Below, one piece after another: positions 23,120 through 35,377 of a stretch of DNA of 64,000 bases. Source of the stretch: Cyrtodaria siliqua (Eukaryota > Mollusca > Bivalvia > Adapedonta > Hiatellidae). Each line of letters starts with the position of its first letter. Position 1 is the stretch's first letter. The notes below the pieces were generated by a model that did no database searches, was not told where the DNA came from, and was given only the letters and a program-made list of their open reading frames with translations. The stretch spans positions 23,427-87,426 of the forward strand of contig JAWPHD010011044.1 in the NCBI GenBank assembly GCA_037043455.1, given 5' to 3'. The position numbers and the translations under genes were made by a program.

Positions 23120-23979
23120 TTGGAAAGAGTATACATTGCCTAGTATACGAACATGCAATAACAGTTGTATTTATATACATTGACAAAATTATTAGGGAAG
23201 GTTTATAAAATTATTAGGGAAGGTTTCTGGTGAAATACCATTTTTTTAAGAATTTTTACCTTTTGACCTTGAATATGACCTTGACCTTGATTTCGTTTGA
23301 GTCTGTAATCTATTCAGTTGCGTTGGTATTTTCAGTAACAACAATCTCCAGTTTATTGTAATCTTATAAGTCAAGCAGTAAAGAAATAATAGCCTTTTTT
23401 CAGTAAAGCGATTTACTACGAATTTACAGATTTTCTCATGTCAAAATACCCCACCCACTTTTTTTTCGATTTTGAGAGTTCGGGGTCTATAAAACGTAAC
23501 AGTATACATTTTTGTGCAGGACATACACCACTGTATATTTTAATGAACAAAAATGTGCAAAAAATAACGAAATAAGATATTAAACAATTTAAAATTGTAG
23601 GTGGTACCCCAAATTTTGTAAGTTTTGAGCCATTTTTCCGCCGTTAATTAGCCAAAAAAATCATTTTTGCAATATTTTCAGCTGTAACTTATTTGTATTA
23701 CTGAACTGCATACATAGTTCATTTAAAATAACAAAAACAGTTAATGTTTGTGAAAGAAATGATGTTGGTATTGTAATTATCAAATATATCATGTTTTTTT
23801 TAAAAAATGGCGGCCATTTTGTCCGCCATCTTGGATTTCTCGCTTAGTACCAAAAATCTGCGATTTATGCCGGCAGCCTGATAAATTTCAGACATTCCCC
23901 AACATGTTGATATATGACACTTGCTGTTACTTTTTGTGGCCGGGTGGTTTGCTGAAATATGGAACTTGCTGCTCAATTA
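23120..23979. repeat. Right terminal inverted repeat of the Academ-like element
   Basis: Inverse of 15886-16735. It differs by an internal duplication of about 23 bp (AAAATTATTAGGGAAGGTTT twice, at about 23188 and 23210) absent from the left arm. Confidence 0.85.
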
Positions 23980-24260
23980 GTATGACTTTGCAACTCTATA
24001 TACAAACTTACCACATCATCTAGAAATATTTATGACTTTGCAACTCTATATACAACCCTACCACATCATCTTTAAGTATTTATGACTTTGCAACTCTATA
24101 TACAACCTTCCCACATCATCTATATGTATTTATGACTTGGCAACTCTATATACAACCCTACCACATCATCTATAAGTATTTATGACTAAGCAACTCTATA
24201 TACAACCCTACCACATTCAAGTTTCATCTATAAGTATTTATGACTTTGCATCGCTATATA
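23980..24260. repeat. 50-bp satellite (right part)
   Basis: Continuation of the array at 15395-15885, with five to six units of TATGACTTTGCAACTCTATA and CCACATCATCTATAAGTA. The last units merge into a recognisable reverse transcriptase copy. Confidence 0.9.
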
Positions 24261-24965
24261 CAACCTTACCACATCACCAAGAAGTATTAAAAAAAAATAC
24301 TTATTGCTCTCATTCAAAAAACAACTTTCGCTGGAGAAGAGACTACATTAATTTGTTTGCCCATAACAATATTAAAGTTTTGTTTTTTCACTAACGGCAG
24401 TTTAGACAGTTACACTATGGGGACTTTCCAAGAAGTTTGTGAAGCACTCATATTCGTATAAGATAATATTTCGTCAGGTCTGGAACTACCGTTTACAGAT
24501 AAATGGTTGGTATCTCTATGGTTACAAACTGGTGGTATCCCTATGATTACAAACTGTGCGCATCCCTATGGTTACAAACTGTGCACCTGCTGTCGCAGTA
24601 CAGATAAATTGTTGGTATCCCTATGGTTACAAATTTTGCATCTGTTGTCGAAGATCTGTTCTTGTATTGCTATGAAAGAGATTCCATCTTGAGTATTTCA
24701 CAGATACTCAGGCAGATGTAATTGAAGACTTTTATGACACCTCTCGGTATCTGGATGACATATTGAACAATGGCACTCCTTTCTTTCCAACTATAGATAA
24801 TAGTATCTTGCTTAAAAGAACTTACATCTCACATTTGAAAATGGCGAAGTAATTAGTAAAATCTTTGACAAAGGAGATGATTTTATTTTGAAATTATTTT
24901 GAGGACTTTAATATTGGCTGATATTTGTATTACTAAGAAGCTACTACTGCAGGGTTAGAGTTACC
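24213..24965 (+). mobile_element. Decayed Penelope-like reverse transcriptase fragment
   Basis: From CAAGTTTCATCTATAAG onward the order matches about 13785-14560 of the reference frame, with many indels. Landmarks are the TTTTCACTAACGGCAGTTTA segment near 24385 and TCTCGGTATCTGGATGAC near 24741. A small internal repeat of GGTATCCCTATGGTTACAAA occurs near 24509-24630. Because the 50-bp satellite runs directly into this copy at the matching position, the array probably grew inside it. Confidence 0.75.
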
Positions 24966-25817
24966 ATAAACTAATTTAAGTGCTATTCTCTGCAGTATCA
25001 AACAAAATATACAATGTTCGGGTGCAATATCTCAGATTTTATTTGATTGGTCACGGCATGCTAAAAATAAAAATAAAAAATAAATAAAAAAAACAATTTA
25101 ATTACCACGGTGATCACTTGTTCGACTTAATGCTCAAAATGGAGCGATTCAAACTTGAAAACATATATATGGCGACTTTCCAGCTTCTACTGGTGCAGGA
25201 ATGTCCCATGAGGTATCGAACACACAGCGGTGAGGGGCACGTGATTTCAAGTCACACACCCCACACCCACCACACACACACTTAAAACATAGTAATAACT
25301 CAGTAATTCAGTCAACAAAAATATAAAAAAGCCCATATGGGTCTCGAACCCACGACCATCTATGTAACTCGTTGTACATTTCTGATCGCTAGCCATTGCA
25401 CCATTATTTTCAAAGAAGGCAAACATTCAGTCTTGTGTGCTTTAGAATCGTATTTTAGTTTGATTTTTGTATTAGAAATACATTAATTGCCAACAAACTC
25501 ATATGCCTAATGTGAAACACACAACAAAGTCTGAAACAGGAAGTTGAGTTTTCATATTATAAACTCAACCCTGGAAATAATATTTTTACATCTGCAAGAT
25601 GTGCAGCGAAAACAAATCAAAATAATTAAAACGGATTTGGTTTCATAATTTAGGGTCGAAATGTCCAAATATTGTTAAGCAAGCAATTGTGGCCAGTTTG
25701 TCCAGGAATATATTCCTTAGAATAGATGGGTGCCACTTAATATGTGTGCCATTTAAAGAAACATGAATTTGGTTTCCAAGCAAGTTTAAAAAACACATTT
25801 AAATTCACCCTGTCTTG
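24966..25817. other. Intron sequence with a CA-rich tract and a tRNA-like SINE
   Basis: No coding signal. A CA-rich stretch lies at about 25252-25287. The tRNA-like sequence is listed separately. Confidence 0.5.
25330..25412 (-). repeat. tRNA-like sequence, probable SINE head
   Basis: The minus strand carries GGTGCAATGGCTAGCG (A-box-like) and a perfect B-box GGTTCGAGACC near 25343, with a T-arm-like GTGGGTTCGAGACCCA. The acceptor stem does not pair (3' ATATGGGC has no partner), so it is not a functional tRNA gene. A tRNA-derived SINE or pseudogene is the likely reading. Confidence 0.55.
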
Positions 25818-28800
25818 GTGAAATAAACGTATCGTCCCGTATTGGCGTCAAAAAACTAATCCCCTGTATTGGCGTAATAAACGAATCGTCCTGTATTGGC
25901 GTCATAAAACTCATTTCCCGTATTGTCGTCATAAAACTCATCTCATTGTCTTGGCGTCATAAAACTCATCCCCGTATTGGCGTAATAAACGTATCGGCCT
26001 GTATTGTGTCATAAAACTCATCTCCCGTAATGGCAAAATAAACGTATCGTCCTGTATTGGTGTCATGAAACTCATTTCCCGTATTGACGTAATAAACGTA
26101 TCGTTCTGTATTGGTGTCATAAAACTCATCTCCCGTATTGGCGTAATAAACGTATCGTCCTGTATTGGCGTCATAAATCTCATCTCCCGTATTGGCGTAA
26201 TAATCGTATCGTCCTGTATTGGCGAAATAAACGTATCGTCCTGTATTGGTGTCAGAAGACTCATCCCATGTATTGGGGTAATAAACGTATCGTTTTGTAT
26301 TGGCATCATAAAACTCATCCTCTGTATTGGCGTAATAAACGTATCGTCCTGTATTGGCGTCGTAAAACTCATCTCCCGTACTGATGTCATAAAACTCATC
26401 CTTGTATTGGCGTCATAAAACTCATCCCCTGTATTGGCAAAATAAACGTATCGTCCGTTATTGGAGTCATAAAACTCATCCCCTATGGTGTCATTATAAA
26501 CGTATCGTCGTGTATTGGTGTCATAACACTCATCCCCTGTATTGGCGTAATAAACTTATCGTCCTGTATTGGTAAAATAAGCGTATCGTCCTGTATTGTC
26601 GTAATAAAACTCATCCCCTGTATTGGCGTAATAAACGTATCGTCCTGTATTGGCGTCATACAACTCATCCCCTGTATTGGCGAAATAAATGTATTCTCCT
26701 GTATTGGCGTCATAAAACTCATCCCCTGTGGTGTCATTATAAACGTATCGTCGTGTATTGGCGTCATAAACTCATCCCCTGTATTGGCGTAATAAACTTA
26801 TCGTCCTGTATTGGTAAAATAAACGTATCGTCCTGTATTGTCGTCATAAAACTCATCCCCTGTATTGGCGTAATAAACGTATCGTCCTGTATTGGCGTCA
26901 TACAACTCATCCCCTGTATTGGCGAAATAAATGTATTCTCCTGTATTGGCGTCATAAAACTCATCCCCTGTGGTGTCATTATAAACGTATCGTCGTGTAT
27001 TGGCGTCATAAAACTCATCCCCTGTATTGGCGTAATAAACTTATCGTCCTGTATTGGTAAAATAAACGTATCGTCCTGTATTGTCGTCATAAAACTCATC
27101 CCCTGTATTGGCGTAATAAACGTATCGTCCTGTATTGGCGTCATACAACTCATCCCCTGTATTGGCGAAATAAATGTATTCTCCTGTATTGGCGTCATAA
27201 AACTCATCCCCTGTATTGGCGTAATAAACGTATCGTCCTGAATTGGCGAAAGAAACGTATCGTTCTGTATTGGCGTAATAAACGTATCGTCCTGTATTGG
27301 CGTCATAAACGTATCGTCCTCTATTGGCGTCATAAACGTATCGTCCTCTATTGGCATCATAAAACTCATCTCCTGTATTGGCGTCATAAACGTATCGTCC
27401 TCTATTGGCGTCATAAAACTCATCCCCTGTATTGGCGTCATAAACGTATCGTCCTGTATTGGCATCATAAAACTCATCCCCTGTATTGGCGTCATAAACG
27501 TCGTCCTCTATTGGCGTCATAAAACACATCCCCTGTATTGGCGTCATAAACGTATCGTCCTGTATTGGCGTCATAAAACTCATCCCCTGTATTGGCGTCA
27601 TAAACGTATCGTCCTGTATTGGCGTCATAAAACTTATCTCCTGTATTGGCGTTAAAAACGTATCGTCCTGTATTGGCGTCATAAAACTAATCCCCTGTGT
27701 TGGCGTCATAAACGTATCGTCCTCTATTGGCGTCATAAAACTCATCCCCTGTATTGGCGTCATAAACGTATCGTCCTGTATTGGCGTCATAAAACTCATC
27801 TCCTGTATTGGCGTTAAAAACGTATCGTCCTGTATTGGCGTCATAAAACTAATCCCCTGTGTTGGCGTCATAAACGTATCGTCCTCTATTGGCGTCATAA
27901 AACTCATCTCCCGTATTGGCGTCATAAACGTATCGTCCTGTATTGGCGTCATAAAACTCATCCCCTGTATTGGCGTCATAAGCGTATCGTCCTGTATTGG
28001 CGCCATAAACGTATCGTCCTGTATTGGCGTCATCAAACTCATCCCCTGTATTGCGTCATAAACGTATCGTCCAGTATTGGCGTCATAAAACTCATCCCCT
28101 GTATTGTCGTCATAAAACTCATCTTCAGTATTGGCGTAATAAAACGCATTCCCTGTATTGATGTAATAAACGTATCGTCCTGTATTGGCATCGTAAAACT
28201 CATCCCCTGTATTGGCGTCATAAACGTATCGTCCTGTATTGGCATCGTAAAACTGATCCCCTTGATTGCGTCATAAACGTATCGTCCTGTATTGGCGTCA
28301 TAAAACTCATCCCCTGTATTGTCGTCATAAAACTCATCTCCAGTATTGGCGTAATAAAACTCATCCCCTGTAATGGTGTAATAAATGTATCGTCCTGTAT
28401 TGGCGTCATAAAACTCATCTCCAGTATTGGAGTAATAAAACTCATCCCCTGTATTGGTGTAATAAACGTATCGTCCTGTATTGGTGACATGAAACTCATC
28501 TCCCGTATTGGCATAATAAACGTATCGTCCTGTATTGGTGTCATAAACTCATCTCCCGTATTGGCGTAATAAACGTATCGTCCTGTATTGTTTTCATAAA
28601 ACTCATCCCCCGTATTGGCGTAATAAACGTATCGGCCTGTATTGTGTCATAAAACTCATCTCCCGTATTGGCGAAATAAACGTATCGGCCTGTATTGGTG
28701 TCATAAAACTCATTTCCCGTATTGACGTAATAAACGTATCGTTCTGTATTGGTGTCATACAACTCATCTCCCGTATTGGCGTAGTAAACGTATCGTCCTG

Positions 28801-31800
28801 TATTGGTGTCATGAAACTAATCTCCCGTATTGACGTAATACACGTATCGTCCTGTATTGGCGTCATAAATCTCATCTCCCGTATTGGCGTAATAAACGTA
28901 TCGTCCTGTATTGGCGAAATAAACATATCTTCCTGTATTGGTGTCAGAAGACTCATTTCATGTATTGGGGTAATAAACGTATCGTTTTGTATTGGCGTCA
29001 TAAAACTCATCTTCTGTATTGACGTAATAAACGTATCGTCCTGTATTGGCGTCATAAAACTCATCTCCCGTATTGTTGTCATAAAACTCATCCTTGTATT
29101 GGCGTCATAAAACTCATCCACTGTAGTGTCATAATAAACGTATCGTCCTGTATTGGCGTCATAAAACTCATCCCCTGTATTGGCGTAATAAACTTATCGT
29201 CCTGTATTGGCAAAATAAACGTATCGTCCTGTATTTTCGTCATAAAACTCATCCCCTGTATTGGCATTATAAACGTATCGTCCTGTATTGGCGTCATACA
29301 ACTCATCCCCTGTATTGGCGAAATAAACGTATTCTCCTGTATTGGCGTCATAAAACTCATCCTCTGTATTGGAGTAATAAACGTATCTTCCTGTATTGGC
29401 GAAATAAACGTATCGTCATGTATTGGCGTCATAAAACGCATCTACCGTATTGGCGTCATAACCTCAATACACTGTATTTGGTTCATAAACTCATCACCCT
29501 ATATTGGTGTCAAAAACTCACCGACCTACCTATATTGGCGTCATAAACACATCAACCTGTACTGGCATCATAAACTCATAACCCTGTATTTGTGCCAGGA
29601 TCTAATCCCCATGTATTGGCGTCATAAACTGACCACCTGTATTGGCATCATAAATGCATTACCCTTTATTGGTGTCATGACCGATCTACCCATATGCGTC
29701 ATCAACTCATCACCCTGTATTGGCGTCATAAACTCATCCCCCGTATTGGCATCAAAACTCATCCTCCTGTATTGGCATCTAAACTCATCACCCTGTGATG
29801 GCATCATAAACTCATCAACCTGTATTGGGGTCATAAACTGAAATTATCCTGTATCGACTGCATAAACTCATCACCCTGTGATGGTATCATAAACTCATCA
29901 CCCTGTTTATGCGAATAAACTCATCATCCTATATTGGCATCATCAACCAATCCCCCTGTATTTGCATCATCAACTCATCACATTGTATAGGCGTAATAAA
30001 CGTATCACCCTGTATTGGCGTCATGAAGTCATCACCTTATATTGTTTATGTGTGCCACTACATTGGCATTATAGACTCATCGTTCTGTATTAGCATCATA
30101 AACAAATCCTTATATATTGGCATCATAAACTCATCACCCTGCATTGGCATCATAAACTCATCAATCTGTATTGGCATCATAAACTCATCAATCTGCGTCA
30201 GAAACTCCTTACACCGTATGCGTAATAAACTCCTCACCTTATATGCGTCATAAACTCATAACCTTTTATTGGCATCATAAACACATCACCCAGTATCGGT
30301 CATAAATTCATCACACTGTATTGGCGTAATAAGCATATCAGGCCGTATAAGTGATAAACTCAACCTCCAGTATTGGTATCATAAACTCATCACCATGTAT
30401 TGGCATCATAAACGCATCACCCTGTGTTGGCATCATAAACTCATCACCCTGTATTGGCATCATAAGCTCATCACCTTGTAGTGGCGTCATAAACTCATCA
30501 CCCTGTATTGGCATCATAAGCTCATCACCTTGTAGTGGCGTCATAAACTCATCACCCTTGATTGCACCATATGACTCATCACCCTGTAGTGGCGTCATAA
30601 ACTCATCACCCTGTATTGGCATCATAAACTTATTAACCTTCAATGGCATCATAAAATCATCATCCTGTAGTGGCGTCATAAACTCATCACGCTGTAGTTG
30701 CGTCATAAATTCCTCACCATGTAGTGGCGTCATAAACTCATCACCCTGTATTGGCATCATAAACTCATTACCCTATGTTGGCATCATAAACTCATCACCC
30801 CGTTGTGGCGTCATAAACTTTTTATCCCGTATTGTCGTCATAAACTCAACACCATGTAGTGGCGTCTTAAATTTATTACCCTGTAGTGGTGTCATACACT
30901 CATCACCCTGTAGGTTGCGGTATCCTAAATATAGCATGGGCCTGGCCACGCCCCTTTCCAGTAGTGACCTAAGCCAGAAGTGAAAGGTCACAAAAATTAA
31001 AACATGCCAGAAAAATGTTTCAAAATACATTTTCAGAGTTGTTAATGAATTAATAAATAAAATTTATTAAAATGAGAGCATTTATTTTTTACCGAATGTG
31101 GTTTTAAACATGAAATTGTGAGATTAACCCCCACTCAAAAACAGGAAAATCTTTACTGCGGTTTTGCATGTAAACAAATATGGCGGCCCCATTGAAAGTT
31201 CTGTATGGGGAAACATGCTGAATTTTAACTTTTAGCACAATGGACTTGGACTTACCTTAAAAAATAAGACACATCTTTTGAATTAGTATGTTTATTTTTA
31301 TTTTTTATCTTCGGAAAAGCTTGCATTGTGCCCTATTGGATAGCAATTAGTGTACCGCAACCTCTAGTGGCGTCATAAACTCGTCACCCTCTAGTGGTGT
31401 CATAAACTCATCATCCTTTAGTGACGTCATGAACTCATCACCCTATAGTGCCATCATAAACTCACCACCCTGTAGTGGCATCATAGTCATCAACTTGTAT
31501 TGGTGTCATAACCTCATCACCCCGTATGCGTCATAGACTCATCACCCTGTAGGGGCATCATAAACTCACCACCTAGTACTGGCATCCTAAACTCATCACC
31601 CTGTAGTGGCGTCATAAACTTATCACTATGTAGTGGCATTATAAACACGTCACCCTGTATTGGCGTCATAAACTCATCACCCTGTATATGTATCATACCT
31701 CATCGCCCTGTAGTGGCGCCATAAACATATCACCATGTAGTGGCGTCATAAACTCATCACATCACCCTGTAGTGGCGTCATAAATTCATCACCCTTTAGA

Positions 31801-32460
31801 GACATCATAAACTCATCAGAATATAGTGGCGTCATAAAGTCATCAGCCTGTAGTGGCGTCATAAATTCATCACCATGTATTGGCGTCATAAGCTCATCAC
31901 CCTGCATTGGCGTTATAAACTCATCACCCTGTAGTGGCATCATAAACTCATCACCATGTATTGACGTCATAATCTCATCACCCCGTAGTGGCGTCATAAA
32001 CTCACCCTGTAGTGATGTCATAAACTCACCAACATTTAGTGGCGTCATTAACTCATCAGCCCGTAGTGTCGTCATAAACTCATCACCCTGGAGTGGCGTC
32101 ATAAGCTGATCACCCTATAGTGGCATCAAAACTCATCACCCTGAAGTGTCGTCATAAATTCACCATCCTGAAGAGGCGTCATAAACTCATCACCTTGTAG
32201 TGGCGTCATAAACTCATAACCCTGTTGTGGCGTCAACAACTTATCAATCTGTAGTGGCGTCGTAAAGTCATCAGCCTGTAGTGGCGTCATAAACTCACCA
32301 CCCTGTAGTGGCGTCATAAACTGATCAACCTGTAGTGGCGTCATAAACTGATCACCTTGTTATGGCATCATAAACTCATCACCCTGTAGTGGCGTCATAA
32401 ACGTATCACCCGTTAGTTGCGTCATAAACTCATCACCCCGTAGTGGCGTCATAAACGCAT
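25818..32460. repeat. 27-bp minisatellite, about 6.2 kb of array
   Basis: Unit of 27 bp, typically CGTCATAAACTCATCACCCT plus GTATTGG or GTAGTGG, with subtypes changing along the array: ..ATCGTCCTGTATTGG.. on the left, ..ATCACCCTGTAGTGG.. on the right. Higher-order duplication of about 240 bp is visible in 26480-27200. Twenty-seven is a multiple of three, so the minus strand stays open for up to 333 codons of MTPIQDDTF-type nine-residue repeats. It lies in one intron of the host gene and is interrupted at 30912-31363. Confidence 0.95.
30912..31363. mobile_element. Short inverted-repeat element inside the 27-bp array
   Basis: Non-array sequence of about 450 bp bounded by AGGTTGCGGTA and TACCGCAACCT. 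It has no open frame of note. Short terminal inverted repeats and a clean break of the array suggest a non-autonomous DNA transposon (MITE). The flanking duplication cannot be read with certainty because the array units vary. Confidence 0.7.
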
Positions 32461-33202
32461 TAAGGTCAACGAAATATAAATATATTCATGAAATATGCCA
32501 TGAAAAGTAAAGTCAAAATAACAAATTAACAACTGAAAGTCAGCACTGCGATTTTAGTTCTGAAATCTACTTATATCGCGATGTTTACCAATTCAATGTT
32601 TAACGGATTATCTCATCTACGCCATACCGATTACGTAGAGCAACTCCAGCGACAGGTTAGAATATACAGGCAGTCGGGAATTGCTCAAACCGTACTAAGG
32701 CTAAACAGAAAAAAGTTTTGTTTCCTGTTTTGATGTCAACAATTTTAAAGAAGCTTTACTCCAGACCATCGTTTTGACTTCTTTGAGAGAAGTCTCGCGA
32801 GAGGTCTGGATGATCGAGACTAGAAACACCCTTTTTAGGTCTAACGGATACAGTCTTATGGTTCTTTAACGTGTTCGAATGATAGACTCTAATAAAGTTT
32901 TCATATTACAAACCCAACCTGAAGTTTGGTAAAGTTCTGATGATCCTCCGAGTTTTTATCGATATTACGACTCTGTCCAAGTTCGGTAAATATCAGATGA
33001 TCTTCGGAGCTTTCATCGATATTACGACTATGTCCAAGTTTGGTAAATATCATATGCACAATGAAGGCGTGAAAGCGTCGACGACGGACAACACACCATG
33101 GCATAATAAGCCATGCTGGCCATTGGCCAGAAGAACTAAAACAGTGTGTTATTTACAAACTGCGTATCTTTATTACTAACAACAATATGTTTATTTGTGC
33201 AG
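32461..33202. other. Intron sequence with SINE-like and duplicated segments
   Basis: About 32830-32895 (TTCTTTAACGTGTTCGAATGATAGACTCT) resembles 57838-57870 of the SINE at 57780-58030. A segment of about 60 bp (TCCAAGTT.GGTAAATATCA) is present twice at 32940-33057. No exon is seen until the TTTGTGCAG acceptor at 33202. Confidence 0.55.
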
Positions 33203-33393
33203 TCTGTTCCGACTACTTAATATCGGGGCCAAACGGAGTTCCTGACGACTCTCTTTCTGCTTCGTCATATTGGAACGTCGCCAATGAACCAGCATTACAC
33301 ACACCTAATTGGGCGAGGTTAAACACCACAGAAACGGAGTCTGGGAATGGGGCATGGACTGCAGGGACAAACGACATAAACCAGTGGATTCAA
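33203..33393 (+). CDS. Host gene exon: F5/8 type C (discoidin) domain, part 1
   Basis: The exon starts after TTTGTGCAG in phase 1, matching the Sushi exon. It encodes the opening Cys and N-terminal strands of a discoidin domain (CSDYLISGPNGVPDDSLSAS, then WARLNTTE and NQWIQ). The end is placed at CAA|GTAGAT. Joined to the next exon this gives WIQ-ARFNIPKTVKAIAIQGR, which has the family's spacing between the W-I/L-Q and Q-G-R motifs. A later donor (CTA|GTTTCT at 33426) is in the same phase but would insert 11 residues in a conserved strand. Discoidin domains bind carbohydrate or phospholipid outside the cell. Confidence 0.85.
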
Positions 33394-35019
33394 GTAGATA
33401 TAACTAAACTTTTCCATTTTCGTCTAGTTTCTTAACGTTTCAATTTGTGTATATGTTGTTTCAAGATACTGGGTATTGTAGTATTTATTGTTTTGAAAGA
33501 AGCAGAACATATTTAAAACGGGAACATCAGGCTTTGGGGCTAAATTTGATTAAACAAATGAAACTCTATGAAATGACCCGTTTAAAACGTTCAAAAAACA
33601 TAAACAGTTTTCTGTTATAAAGCAAAGTAATAAATAATTATAAATTACAAAAAATATTTTCAGGTAATTTGGGAATCTCCAAGTTATAAACATCGATTAT
33701 GCGGTTGACCTCGGCGATATATACAAGAAACGTTTTTTTTTATCGCAGTTTAAAATAGATAACCCTGGCTTGTAACTGTAATTTGGGAATACTTTATTTC
33801 CTCTTTTCTTAATATGTTCAGTACAATTTACTTTGGTGGTTAATTGCTCATTTATATCATTTTTATCGATGACAGAATATTTAAAAAATAAATTTAAACA
33901 ATTCTGAAAAATAACAATACATGTACATATTTGATATGTTACACTACATGTACATATTTGATATGTTACAATACATGTACATATCTATTATAGGCAAACT
34001 GTGCTATAACATTCAATATTTCTTATGGAGGTATATAATAAAAGGATCATTACTAGAGTAAGTGTTCTGGAAGTTTGCTCAAGCCTCTCGTAATAAAACT
34101 TACCGATCACGGTACTCTAGTAATAATACAAACTTACCGATCACGGTACTCTAGTAATAATACAAACTAACCGATCACGGTACTCTCGTAATAATACTAT
34201 TGTATCCCGCTGTATATTTTATATATAGCAACTAATGAATGGGCATTTGCAGGGTATGATATGAAAATGCCCATTTCTTATTTATCATATACTTTTCAAA
34301 AAACGGGACCAGTCTTTTTCTATTTTGTATGCGTTTCGAAACGTTTAAAGAAACTAACCCGCCAAATAACGGCAACAATTGCACAAAGAAATTGTTATCA
34401 AAACTCCGTCCATAGTTTCAGGTCATATAATACTGTATAAATGCCAATTAAAAGTATAGATTTGATCATGGGGTCTTAAAATACCCGCGACTGAATATGA
34501 GTAAAATTAATTACGAGTTGGTAACTCTTAATTCGACGCTCCAGTTTTGGCGTTTGGCCTGGCTGGTTAGAGCCGTTTATACTGTGTTTATTGCGTTTGT
34601 ATTCTCAAAATATGTAAGTTAAATATATAACTCGTCAGTAGGTTGAGAAAAGGTGTACACATGTTGGAAATGTGGCTGTTGTTGGCGGGATAGCTATTTT
34701 AAAAATACTTACTAGAAAAAAAGGACCACCCTCTAAAACGTTTTCTTCTTTTTTGTGTATGACTTTTATAATATTTTAAGAATTTTACTTAAAAACGTAA
34801 GAAGTAAAAATATAAGCTTATATGGCTGGCATGTTAACATATAAACAATGAAATTTAAGGTTTTATTTTAGTAAAAAAATCCACTATTTCATTGGAAAAT
34901 ATATAATAAATAGCTTTATTGTCCAGTAGATTGATATGACTAACTACGTCTGCATCGTATATTCATAAACAACGGATTTACAGGCAAGAGTGTGATAAAA
35001 TAGGAGTATTACAAACGAT
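33394..35019. other. Intron with minor short repeats
   Basis: ATACATGTACATATTTGATATG-type units occur three times at about 33915-33985. A unit with CTTACCGATCACGGTACTCT is repeated three to four times at 34098-34195. No coding signal is seen. Confidence 0.6.
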
Positions 35020-35165
35020 ATCTGGAAGTGTGTACCACCCCGAGTGGACATGACATATCTGGAAGTGTGTACCACCCCGAGTGGACATGACATATCTGGA
35101 ACTGTGTACCACCACGAGTGGACATGACATATCTGGAACAGTGTACCACCCCGAGTTGACACGAC
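35020..35165. repeat. 37-bp repeat, four units
   Basis: TCTGGAAGTGTGTACCACCC recurs at 35021 and 35058 and twice more with small changes, each followed by GAGTGGACATGACATA. Confidence 0.9.
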
Positions 35166-35377
35166 ATATCTGCAGGATCTCACGAGAGGCAAATTACCTC
35201 GAGTTTGATCCTGAAGATATGGCATATTCACAAGAGATAATGCAACTTTCAGAACACTTACTCTAGTAATGATCATTTTAATATATACCTTCATAAGAAA
35301 GCTCGCACAATATTATAGCACCGTACAGACTAGTTTGTTTGTTTAAACAGGGAGGCGACGTCGACGTCATCCGACGT

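Larger units (their letters stand above)
15886..23979. mobile_element. Academ-like DNA transposon, 8.1 kb, long terminal inverted repeats
   Basis: The ends are TAATTGAGCAGCAA and its inverse TTGCTGCTCAATTA, beginning inverted repeats of about 850 bp. GTA flanks both ends (15883-15885 and 23980-23982). Removing the element plus one GTA restores an ordinary 50-bp satellite unit. The minus strand encodes a large decayed protein with a TGCDTCSSFFGVGKK block that resembles an XPG/FEN-like nuclease motif, and a C-terminal cluster of cysteines. Long inverted repeats, a 3-4 bp target duplication, an XPG-like block and a Cys-rich finger fit the Academ superfamily as I remember it. The name needs a database comparison. 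A mariner is nested at 21345-22686. Confidence 0.75.

Noticed and set aside
25330..25412. Functional tRNA gene
   Set aside because: The B-box is good but the acceptor stem does not pair and the D-arm and anticodon arm are not clean.
26764..28042. Long minus-strand frames of MTPIQDDTF-type repeats as repetitive-protein genes
   Set aside because: They lie wholly within a 27-bp minisatellite. A unit that is a multiple of three and lacks a stop keeps frames open. There is no signal peptide, unique flank or splice context, and the array is intronic to the + strand gene.
33203..33426. Ending the first discoidin exon at CTA|GTTTCT
   Set aside because: It would add 11 residues in a conserved strand of the domain. 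CAA|GTAGAT gives the usual spacing. Kept as an alternative isoform in the findings.
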